Shown: one piece after another, positions 1 to 4,751 of the stretch
Layout of the letters: each line of letters starts with the position of its first letter
Position numbering within the stretch: position 1 is the stretch's first letter
Source: Gammaproteobacteria bacterium RBG_16_57_12
GTDB lineage: Bacteria; Pseudomonadota; Gammaproteobacteria; RBG-16-57-12
Direction: 5' to 3'
Length of the DNA: 8,366 nucleotides
Assembly: GCA_001801365.1 (NCBI GenBank)
Contig: MGXL01000024.1
Location: 1 to 8,366 of the forward strand
The notes under the pieces: model-generated
The model's database searches: none
Seen by the model: the letters and a program-made list of their open reading frames with translations, nothing else
Told to the model about the DNA's origin: nothing
Program-made: the position numbers and the translations under genes

Positions 1-175
1 CTTCGCGGTTCATCCAGATATCGCCTTTATCGTCGAGCAACAGAAAGGCTTCGCCCAGATCCTCGGTGTTGACGATGACTTTTAAAACAGCGATCTCTTC
101 AGCAACCGCCGACAGGGAAAGAAACAGCAATAGGGTAGGAAGAAATTTATGGACTGCACATTTCAGGGGTAACAT
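1..175 (-). CDS. Fimbrial outer-membrane usher, N-terminal fragment (runs off the window)
   Basis: This is the start of a gene that leaves the window at position 1; 58 codons are visible. An ATG at 175-173 opens a frame with a hydrophobic signal peptide (residues about 9-25, core FLPTLLLFLSLSAVA). It is followed by a segment reading VIVNTEDLGEAFLLLDDKGD, which fits the usher N-terminal periplasmic domain pattern (short strand, N-G/E-x-x-G-E, then an acidic turn). Ushers are beta-barrel outer-membrane pores that take chaperone-pilin complexes and extrude the fibre. The start overlaps the end of the chaperone gene by 29 bases, which indicates one transcript and probable translational coupling. 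No good Shine-Dalgarno is visible. Identification rests on the N-terminal pattern plus position after a pilus chaperone; the diagnostic barrel lies outside the window. Confidence 0.75.
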   Translation of the reverse strand, partial: MLPLKCAVHKFLPTLLLFLSLSAVAEEIAVLKVIVNTEDLGEAFLLLDDKGDIWMNRE

Positions 176-905
176 CGATTCGCTCACTGCGCGACGAGTT
201 ATCGGTCACCACCTCCATGTCCAGTTGCCTGAGTTGCAGACACACATCCCGGGGCACTTCTATCTGATAGCGTTTTTCATGGCCCGACAGCAGGTACCAG
301 CCGGCGATGTCATGCTGGAATATCGGTTTGCCATCCTGATCATGGCCTGTCACGCGCACTTCGCGCGTGACAAAATGCGTGTTGCCGTCATTGCGCACGG
401 TAAGCGCCAGTTGCCCTCCTGACAGTTGCACCCTGTCAATGGCCATGGAGGGCTGCTCCTTGAGCGGCAAAACAAATATCGGTATGCCCACACGGGTCAG
501 GGTACGAATCACCGGGCCGGTAACAGCCGGGTCCACGTCCTTGCCGGGCAGTTCTTCAATAAATATACGGTAGGTTTTTTCCACCTCCCCCGCCGTGGTC
601 CGCTTGCCGATGCGGATCATCTGCTCCTCGCCACCCTTGATGGTCAGCAGCTTGGGAAAGGCGATGATATCTTCCGTTGGCACGGTTACATCCCCGGCAT
701 CATCATCCTGTGTCCAGGCCATGACCGACAGTTGCAGGCTGACCGGAGTATCCTTGAAGTTCTTGACCATGATGATGTCAGCCTTCTGTTGCGCCGCAAA
801 AGATATCCGCACGGGTGAGATAGAGAAATCCGCCCCATGACTGGCCAGGGGCAACAGCAATACGATGGCAAACAGAGTGCCGATGAGTGATCTGACTGGC
901 TTCAT
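147..905 (-). CDS. Periplasmic pilus-assembly chaperone, PapD-like (Csu type)
   Basis: The 252-residue product is a periplasmic chaperone that folds and caps pilin subunits and hands them to the usher. A signal peptide spans residues 1-25 (hydrophobic core LFAIVLLLPLA, probable cleavage SHGA|D). Domain 1 follows with features of the family: an early beta-strand (FSISPVRISF, 27-36), IAFPKLLTIKGGEEQMIRIG (81-100), YRIFIEELP (112-120) and GIPIFVLP (140-147), the strand that normally zips with the pilin. Domain 2 covers about 150-252. Length is typical for the family. Cys222 and Cys250 near the C-terminus could form a disulfide. It lies 72 bases after the pilin gene, separated by a hairpin, and its 3' end overlaps the usher start. 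The upstream region lacks a clear Shine-Dalgarno, but the ATG gives a proper signal peptide. Confidence 0.93.
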   Translation of the reverse strand: MKPVRSLIGTLFAIVLLLPLASHGADFSISPVRISFAAQQKADIIMVKNFKDTPVSLQLSVMAWTQDDDAGDVTVPTEDIIAFPKLLTIKGGEEQMIRIGKRTTAGEVEKTYRIFIEELPGKDVDPAVTGPVIRTLTRVGIPIFVLPLKEQPSMAIDRVQLSGGQLALTVRNDGNTHFVTREVRVTGHDQDGKPIFQHDIAGWYLLSGHEKRYQIEVPRDVCLQLRQLDMEVVTDNSSRSERIDVTPEMCSP

Positions 906-920
906 GGACAGAGATTAAAC

Positions 921-953
921 CATATAAAAGAAAAGGGAGGTAGCCCTCCCTTT
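921..953 (-). terminator. Hairpin with T-rich tail between pilin and chaperone genes (partial terminator)
   Basis: On the minus strand a perfect 9-bp stem (AAAGGGAGG / CCTCCCTTT, arms 945-953 and 932-940) closes a 4-base loop. It is followed by TTTTCTTTTATA, the layout of an intrinsic terminator. It lies inside the pilin-chaperone gap of what should be one operon. It therefore probably lets only part of transcription through, or protects the pilin mRNA 3' end. Either would give more pilin than chaperone and usher. The structure is seen in the sequence; the attenuating role is inferred. Confidence 0.6.
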
Positions 954-977
954 CCTTTGCAGCAAATAAAATTGCGC

Positions 978-1442
978 TTAGTACTGAACGGTAATCGTCA
1001 CAGTGCCGGCATAAGCACCTGCGGGCACATCCTGCAGCGCGGGAACACGGCCATAGATAGTATGCGTTGTTGGTAAATTGGTTAAGGGTGTATTGGTCAC
1101 ACCGGTGCCGAAAGCGTTGCTCCATACCGCGCCGCCCGCGAAATTGCTATACAGCTCAAATGCCAGTGAATCACCGCCATTAAGCATGGTGCGGGCCCCG
1201 GTGATAATGACTTCATAGAGCGTGTTCTTGGTGCAGCGAATATCCACACTGCCATTGGAGTCTGTCGGTGTGGCGCTGGTCGGATCATAGCTGCCAAAGG
1301 CGATATTGCTGACCCCGGCAAAGTTGCAGACTGCAGGAACAGTGGCGGTTGCGTTCAGGTTGGTGTTTTGAGTTGCGGAAAAGGCCAAACCCGGCAAGAG
1401 GGAGGCAGCCAGTAAACCGCTGATTACAATATTCTTTTTCAT
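978..1442 (-). CDS. SCPU-domain (spore coat U / CsuA/B-like) pilin subunit
   Basis: The 154-residue product is a secreted pilin of the spore coat protein U family, the structural subunit of Csu-type chaperone-usher fibres. A Sec signal peptide covers residues 1 to about 22 (MKKNI then a hydrophobic core ending GLAFS). The mature N-terminus (NLNATATVPAVC, 29-39) has the alternating pattern expected of a donor strand. Cys39 and Cys70 are the only cysteines and match the conserved disulfide of this domain. The C-terminal block IYGRVPALQDVPAGAYAGTV (129-148) and the final VTITVQY are strongly characteristic of SCPU proteins. Start choice: ATG with GGGGA eight bases upstream. It is the first gene of the operon; Csu clusters often have several pilins, whereas only one precedes the chaperone here. 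A tip subunit may lie beyond the window. Confidence 0.93.
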   Translation of the reverse strand: MKKNIVISGLLAASLLPGLAFSATQNTNLNATATVPAVCNFAGVSNIAFGSYDPTSATPTDSNGSVDIRCTKNTLYEVIITGARTMLNGGDSLAFELYSNFAGGAVWSNAFGTGVTNTPLTNLPTTHTIYGRVPALQDVPAGAYAGTVTITVQY

Positions 1443-1512
1443 AATATTAATCCCCAGAGAATTTGTTTTTGGTTATGACTTCTCCAATGTCAGCTGATCC
1501 ATGTGCCTGTAT

Positions 1513-1539
1513 TTGTCGGGTAAAAGATCAATTACTTTA
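1513..1539 (-). promoter_or_regulatory. Sigma-28 (FliA)-like promoter of the pilin operon
   Basis: On the minus strand the sequence reads TAAAGTAA, an 11-base spacer, then CCCGACAA. The enterobacterial sigma-28 consensus is TAAAGTTT-N11-GCCGATAA. The match is 6/8 in the -35, 6/8 in the -10, with exactly the right spacing. Transcription would begin near 1505, about 60 bases before the pilin ATG. No convincing sigma-70 promoter was seen in the same interval. Recognition by eye only, so moderate confidence. Confidence 0.45.
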
Positions 1540-1573
1540 GTATTTTTATGTTACCAGCCACCCGAGCATACCC

Positions 1574-1616
1574 CTATAAAATAGAGGGGCGGGCCACACC
1601 AGCAGCCCGCCCCTCT
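1574..1616 (-). terminator. Intrinsic terminator after the unknown exported-protein gene
   Basis: A perfect 12-bp GC-rich inverted repeat (arms 1583-1594 and 1605-1616, AGAGGGGCGGGC and its complement) closes a 10-base loop. Read on the minus strand it is followed by ATTTTATAG, a modest T tract. It lies 18 bases after the stop codon of the minus-strand gene at 1634-2188. It separates that unit from the downstream pilin operon. On the plus strand the hairpin is followed by CTCTCTCG, so it is not a plus-strand terminator. Confidence 0.8.
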
Positions 1617-1633
1617 CTCTCGCATACCCTGTT

Positions 1634-2188
1634 TTATAAACCGCTGGTGTCCCGCCGGGACTCGGACTCGCCCACTCCAGCCTCCTGCTCAGTGCTGGAA
1701 TGTTCCCGGGTGGTGGCAACAATCTCCTCATCGAGATAGGTTAAGGTCAATTCCTTCTGGAAAAACCCGCCGGCGCACATCCCGTGAATGCGCCGGGGCG
1801 CGGCACCAAAACGGATGCGGGGTATTTCGCCAAACTTGGTTGTGACCTGCTCACTGGTCTTGAGATATTTCTGCGCCAGGGATTTTTCCAAAATCACCAG
1901 CTCGCGGCGGCAGGCCTCCATAGACCGGAACGATCCACGGGCCTCGATCTTGTAGATGATATGGTCATGGCCGCTCACCGCCACTGAATAATGGCTCAGT
2001 GGCGCATAGGGATGCTCCGGGGCGAATTCATATTCGCCGCCCGACTGATCGCCAGCGATGCGTTTCAGATTCTCCGTTGCCAAAGGCTTGCCCAGCGTGA
2101 GGCCGAACGCGCCCTCGATCGGCTGTTCATCCGCTTGCAAGGGCAGGGACCAGATCAGCGTGAGAACCAGAGGAACAATGTTCTTCAT
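1634..2188 (-). CDS. Exported protein of unknown function
   Basis: I do not recognise this 184-residue protein. It starts with a clear Sec signal peptide (MKNIVPLVLTLIWSLPLQA, cleavage near residue 19) and has no other membrane segment, so it is probably periplasmic. The mature part opens with IEGAFGLTLGKPL (24-36) and continues with YEFAPEHPYAPLSHYSVAV (53-71) and IIYKIEARGSF (77-87). A charged helix follows (MEACRRELVILEKSLAQKY, 90-108), and the domain ends around LTLTYLDEE (147-155). Cys93 and Cys138 could pair. Residues 161-184 form a polar tail rich in Glu, Ser, Thr and Arg. The ATG at 2188 is preferred over one six codons upstream because AAGGAG sits five bases before it and it gives a clean signal peptide. 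It lies 78 bases downstream of the GIY-YIG gene, with its own candidate promoter and a strong terminator. Confidence 0.8.
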   Translation of the reverse strand: MKNIVPLVLTLIWSLPLQADEQPIEGAFGLTLGKPLATENLKRIAGDQSGGEYEFAPEHPYAPLSHYSVAVSGHDHIIYKIEARGSFRSMEACRRELVILEKSLAQKYLKTSEQVTTKFGEIPRIRFGAAPRRIHGMCAGGFFQKELTLTYLDEEIVATTREHSSTEQEAGVGESESRRDTSGL

Positions 2189-2193
2189 GACGG

Positions 2194-2199
2194 CTCCTT
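2194..2199 (-). promoter_or_regulatory. Strong ribosome binding site AAGGAG that fixes the start at 2188
   Basis: AAGGAG on the minus strand, five bases before ATG 2188. The alternative in-frame ATG at 2206 would lie upstream of this site, so the shorter protein is the likely product. Confidence 0.75.
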
Positions 2200-2218
2200 C
2201 GATCATTATTCAGCGCCG

Positions 2219-2249
2219 AGTATATCGCATCGGCAGGGAAATGACGCAA
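2219..2249 (-). promoter_or_regulatory. Candidate sigma-70 promoter of the unknown exported-protein gene
   Basis: On the minus strand TATACT (2224-2219) resembles a -10 box at 5/6. TTGCGT (2249-2244) could be the -35, but the 19-base spacer is long. It lies in the 78-base gap after the GIY-YIG gene. Transcription would start about 10-15 bases upstream of the ribosome binding site. Confidence 0.35.
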
Positions 2250-2266
2250 TGCGTGGATGGCGAACG

Positions 2267-2542
2267 TCAACCGCACTGCCTGATCAGATGTTCCTTGTCG
2301 TGACGACTGAGCGACTTGATGGCATATTCACGCCGCGCCGCTTGCCCACGGCTCGCCGCCGTCTCCTGATAGACCAGACGCACCGGCCGGCGGGTGCGGG
2401 TATAGCGGGCAGAGACGCTGTTGCCGGTATTGTGCTCGGCGATACGCCGTGTCACATCCGTGGTGATGCCGGTATATAAACTGCCATCGGCGCAGCGGAC
2501 CATGTACACATGCCAACCAGCCTCTGGTAATTGTTCATTCAT
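2267..2542 (-). CDS. GIY-YIG domain protein, YhbQ/UPF0213-like
   Basis: This 91-residue protein is a single GIY-YIG nuclease domain, the compact type seen in UPF0213/YhbQ proteins. The hallmark blocks are HVYMVRCADGSLYTGIT (11-27), where VYM and YTG stand for GIY and YIG. Next come TDVTRRIAEHN (28-38), with the catalytic Arg and the His, and ARREYAIKSLSR (69-80), with the metal-binding Glu72 and a conserved Lys. All key positions seem present, so activity is plausible. Some single-domain members are reported to act on DNA, but the cellular role is poorly defined. The ATG overlaps the stop of the upstream hydrolase as ATGA, with no good Shine-Dalgarno of its own. Translation therefore probably depends on the hydrolase reading. 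Confidence 0.92.
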   Translation of the reverse strand: MNEQLPEAGWHVYMVRCADGSLYTGITTDVTRRIAEHNTGNSVSARYTRTRRPVRLVYQETAASRGQAARREYAIKSLSRHDKEHLIRQCG

Positions 2543-3429
2543 CGATGGCTGCCATCACTTTTTAAGGACTGGCACCAGTCCTCGATGGCCTGGCGCACTT
2601 CCAGCGGTCTTTCCGTCAGCAGCCAGTGATCGGCGTCGATGATGACGATTTTCGCATCGGGCAATTCATCAACCCGGCGCCGGTTCATTTCCAGACTGGT
2701 AATGCCGACCCCGCTGGACATGATCACCAGCACCGGCATGGGGATATCGGCCAGCGGTGGTAATGGTCGCGTGACCTCGTACAAATCCTGGAGATAATTC
2801 GCCAGCGGCAGATACTTGATGTCCTCACCCGGCCGTGCATAGCGTTTGGCGATAGCGATCTGATCATCCGCTTTCAATAATTCGCGGGTCTGCAGATCCA
2901 GGGTCTTGAGATCGAGCGAGGGGAAATGGCGACGATACATCCCCAGGGCATTGAGGAACCACGCCAATCGAATCAGGCCCCCGATCAGCGGCCGGATGCG
3001 CCTGGCGGTAGCCAGCCGTCCGCGCAGGCATTCGGGGAATACCGGATCCAGCAGAACCAGCCCTGCGGTTTCCTGCGGGTAGCGGGTGGCAAAGTGCAGG
3101 CCGACCTGTGCCCCCAGACTGTGCCCAACAATGACCGCCCTGCGAAAACCTTCCTGGGCCAGAATGGCATGCACATCATCGGCCCAAACCTCGTGGGTCA
3201 GCTTGCCTCGATAGGGTGATGTGCCATGACCGCGCAGGTCGATACGCACCAGGCCCCAGGAACCGGCCAGATGTGTCTGCTCGACGAATTCACTCCAGCG
3301 CGTCAGGTTGCTGGCCACGCCATGAATCATGACCAGCGCCGTATCCTGGCCGGGCGCCTTGACTGCCCGGTAACCCAGCTCCACGCCGTTATTTGTCTTA
3401 ACGGTACGCACGCTCTCCATACTTCCCAC
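2539..3429 (-). CDS. Alpha/beta-hydrolase fold protein
   Basis: The product (296 residues from GTG 3429, 293 from ATG 3420) is a cytosolic alpha/beta hydrolase with no signal peptide. Visible in order: oxyanion motif MIHGVASN (34-41), RIDLRGHGTS (62-71), nucleophile elbow VGHSLGAQ (101-108) with Ser104, LVLLDP (124-129), a hydrophobic and basic cap (about 140-210), PVLVIM (232-237) and DADHW with catalytic His268. The usual acid after the seventh strand is not apparent: that segment reads MSSGVGIT. Asp128, after the sixth strand, is an alternative. The substrate cannot be told; esterases, lactonases and ester-bond peptidases share this architecture. Neither start has a good Shine-Dalgarno. 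It is first in a unit with the GIY-YIG gene (4-base overlap) and diverges from the cytochrome genes. Confidence 0.88.
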   Translation of the reverse strand: MGSMESVRTVKTNNGVELGYRAVKAPGQDTALVMIHGVASNLTRWSEFVEQTHLAGSWGLVRIDLRGHGTSPYRGKLTHEVWADDVHAILAQEGFRRAVIVGHSLGAQVGLHFATRYPQETAGLVLLDPVFPECLRGRLATARRIRPLIGGLIRLAWFLNALGMYRRHFPSLDLKTLDLQTRELLKADDQIAIAKRYARPGEDIKYLPLANYLQDLYEVTRPLPPLADIPMPVLVIMSSGVGITSLEMNRRRVDELPDAKIVIIDADHWLLTERPLEVRQAIEDWCQSLKSDGSHR

Positions 3430-3531
3430 ACGCCCATAATGAATGCGGCATCTGCCCTGCCGGTTCAGCCCCGAAGATGTCTTGGATTGATTTTAAAAAA
3501 AGCCCAGCTACGACTTAAGCCTTTTGTACCC

Positions 3532-3561
3532 ATTATAAACAACCAGAGCTAACGTATTGAA
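3532..3561 (-). promoter_or_regulatory. Candidate promoter of the hydrolase / GIY-YIG unit
   Basis: The minus strand carries a perfect TATAAT (3537-3532). A weak -35, TTCAAT (3561-3556, 3/6), lies 18 bases upstream. Transcription would begin near 3525, about 95 bases before the hydrolase start. The left 34-bp repeat begins immediately upstream of this promoter, so it could affect its activity. Confidence 0.4.
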
Positions 3562-3595
3562 ATGGTATGCCTTCGGAAAGTAGATAGACACCATG
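3562..3595. repeat. Left copy of the 34-bp repeat flanking the cytochrome genes
   Basis: This 34-base stretch runs from ATGGTATGCC to GATAGACACCATG. It matches 5779-5812 in the same orientation at 29 of 34 positions, without gaps; the differences are at repeat positions 10, 15, 16, 19 and 22. Its own ends are inverted (ATGGT at 3562, ACCAT at 3590). The two copies bracket exactly the two cytochrome genes and their leader. Confidence 0.75.
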
Positions 3596-3608
3596 AATTT
3601 GATTCATG
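3592..3608. repeat. Perfect interrupted palindrome CATGAAT-TTG-ATTCATG
   Basis: Seven-base perfect arms around a 3-base centre, overlapping the last four bases of the left 34-bp repeat. It lies 26 bases upstream of the cytochrome -35 and about 30 bases upstream of the hydrolase -35. It could be a dimeric regulator operator for either gene set, or part of the repeat element. No known operator consensus was recognised; an FNR-type TTGAT-N4-ATCAA site is not formed. Confidence 0.5.
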
Positions 3609-3633
3609 ATTGCCTTATTGATCATATGGTAGT

Positions 3634-3660
3634 TTAATATTGTCTCTTGTAAGCCGATAA
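3634..3660 (+). promoter_or_regulatory. Sigma-28 (FliA)-like promoter of the cytochrome operon
   Basis: The sequence reads TTAATATT, 11 bases, then GCCGATAA. Compared with TAAAGTTT-N11-GCCGATAA, the -10 is an exact 8/8 match, the -35 is 5/8 and the spacing is correct. Transcription would start near 3667, leaving a leader of about 130 bases before the first cytochrome. A related element precedes the pilin gene at 1539-1513. No better sigma-70 promoter was seen here. Confidence 0.5.
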
Positions 3661-3782
3661 GTAAGGTAATAATCTGGCAAATCCATGGCTTTATGAATGA
3701 AATCGATGACAGAGACATTCACGACCATGCGGCCAGAGATACTTTTTGGGCGTACCGATACCCGCGCCGTAACCCGTGGGCA

Positions 3783-3788
3783 GGGAGG
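3783..3788 (+). promoter_or_regulatory. Ribosome binding site GGGAGG fixing the first cytochrome start
   Basis: GGGAGG six bases before the ATG at 3795. This supports the start that gives a signal peptide aligned with the second cytochrome, rather than the in-frame ATG at 3693. Confidence 0.75.
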
Positions 3789-3794
3789 TATGGG

Positions 3795-4730
3795 ATGATA
3801 CGATACAGACAGATAAAGATCACTTTCAGCCTATTGATCGCCGGCATAGTAGGCACAAATGGCGCCTGGGCCAGCAGCTGGGGACCGGACACCAATGCCA
3901 CAAACAAGGACAGCATCGTCAATACACGCCATAACATGACGATGAGCTACTTGCAGGGCCTCACCCCTGGCCAGTCTGGCATCAATGGAGATTCCGCACT
4001 TGCATGGATGTCCGGTACTCGTAACCAATATAATGAAGTCTGCGTGTATTGCCATACCCCGCACGGCGCCAATACGACGACTACACAGGCACCCCTGTGG
4101 AATCACACCATCAGTACTGTAACTTATCAAACCTGGGCCACCCAGGCGGGCACCTCCTGGTATCCCGGCCCCAGCTCCCTGATCTGCCTGGGCTGCCATG
4201 ACGGCACGGTATCGATTGATTCCATCATCAATATGCCGGGCTCCGGTAAATATCAAAACAGCAATGCTGATGGCTATGGCGATGCTGCATTCCTTACTAA
4301 CTGGAGTGGTAATGCAGGCCACTGGCGATTAACTTTTTTTGACCAATTCGGAGGCCTCGGCTGCCGTGGATGCCACAGTGGTGCCGGCGGTACGGCTGGT
4401 GTTATACCAGGGTTTGATGCGTTCGAGCTGGGCAAGGATCTGCGCAACGACCACCCGGTGGGTGTAAACTATCCGGCCACGGGCACTCCCAACTTCAATG
4501 TCCCGACCAACGAGAAACCCAACAAGGCCAAATACTTCGGCACGGACAGTACATTGAGCAAGGATGATATCCGGCTGCTTTACAGCGGCGGTAATTACAA
4601 AGTCGAATGCACCAGTTGCCATGATCCGCACGGCGTGCCTTCGGCAGGCACCGGCAGCACCTTTGTCGGCAGCTTCCTGCGCAAGGATAATGCCGGCAGC
4701 ACCTTGTGCCTGACCTGTCACGATAAATAA
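3795..4730 (+). CDS. Exported pentaheme cytochrome c (first of tandem pair)
   Basis: The 311-residue product starts with a Sec signal peptide (IKITFSLLIAGIVGTNGAWA, cleavage near Ala26). It carries five CXXCH heme c sites at 83-87 (CVYCH), 131-135 (CLGCH), 190-194 (CRGCH), 272-276 (CTSCH) and 305-309 (CLTCH). The last ends two residues before the C-terminus. There are no other cysteines. Six histidines outside the motifs (46, 90, 104, 176, 220, 279) suffice for bis-His ligation of all hemes. Blocks RHNMT, CHTPHGAN, LICLGCHDGTVSIDSI and CHDPHG fit the doubled-CXXCH / cytochrome c3-like families. The protein should be matured in the periplasm and work there or at the cell surface as an electron carrier; redox partners are not visible. 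Start at 3795 is set by GGGAGG and the signal peptide. A paralog follows 21 bases later. Confidence 0.92.
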   Translation: MIRYRQIKITFSLLIAGIVGTNGAWASSWGPDTNATNKDSIVNTRHNMTMSYLQGLTPGQSGINGDSALAWMSGTRNQYNEVCVYCHTPHGANTTTTQAPLWNHTISTVTYQTWATQAGTSWYPGPSSLICLGCHDGTVSIDSIINMPGSGKYQNSNADGYGDAAFLTNWSGNAGHWRLTFFDQFGGLGCRGCHSGAGGTAGVIPGFDAFELGKDLRNDHPVGVNYPATGTPNFNVPTNEKPNKAKYFGTDSTLSKDDIRLLYSGGNYKVECTSCHDPHGVPSAGTGSTFVGSFLRKDNAGSTLCLTCHDK

Positions 4731-4751
4731 GATTAATAAAGAGAGTGCGAT

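Larger units (their letters stand above)
3430..3794. other. Divergent intergenic region with promoters, repeat and long cytochrome leader
   Basis: This 365-base gap separates the hydrolase (leftward) from the cytochrome genes (rightward). It holds a leftward TATAAT promoter, the left 34-bp repeat, a perfect palindrome and a rightward sigma-28-like promoter. A leader of about 130 bases then runs to the first cytochrome start. The middle part (about 3490-3690) is visibly AT-rich compared with both neighbours. The frame of the first cytochrome stays open upstream to an ATG at 3693. That stretch encodes charged residues ahead of a perfectly good signal peptide, and I treat it as non-coding. I could not recognise a known riboswitch in the leader. 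Confidence 0.6.

Noticed and set aside
3495..3525. T7 tract on the minus strand in the hydrolase leader as a possible terminator
   Set aside because: The preceding sequence forms only a weak, mismatched stem, so termination or attenuation cannot be supported.
3533..3718. Minus-strand 61-codon frame in the AT-rich intergenic region
   Set aside because: No ribosome binding site, runs through the repeat and palindrome, and resembles random AT-rich translation.
3693..3794. Upstream ATG extending the first cytochrome by 34 residues
   Set aside because: The extension is charged and would place the signal peptide internally. GGGAGG precedes ATG 3795, which also aligns with the paralog's start.
3661..3794. 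Cyclic dinucleotide (GEMM) riboswitch in the cytochrome leader
   Set aside because: The conserved GEMM core and paired elements could not be found by eye.
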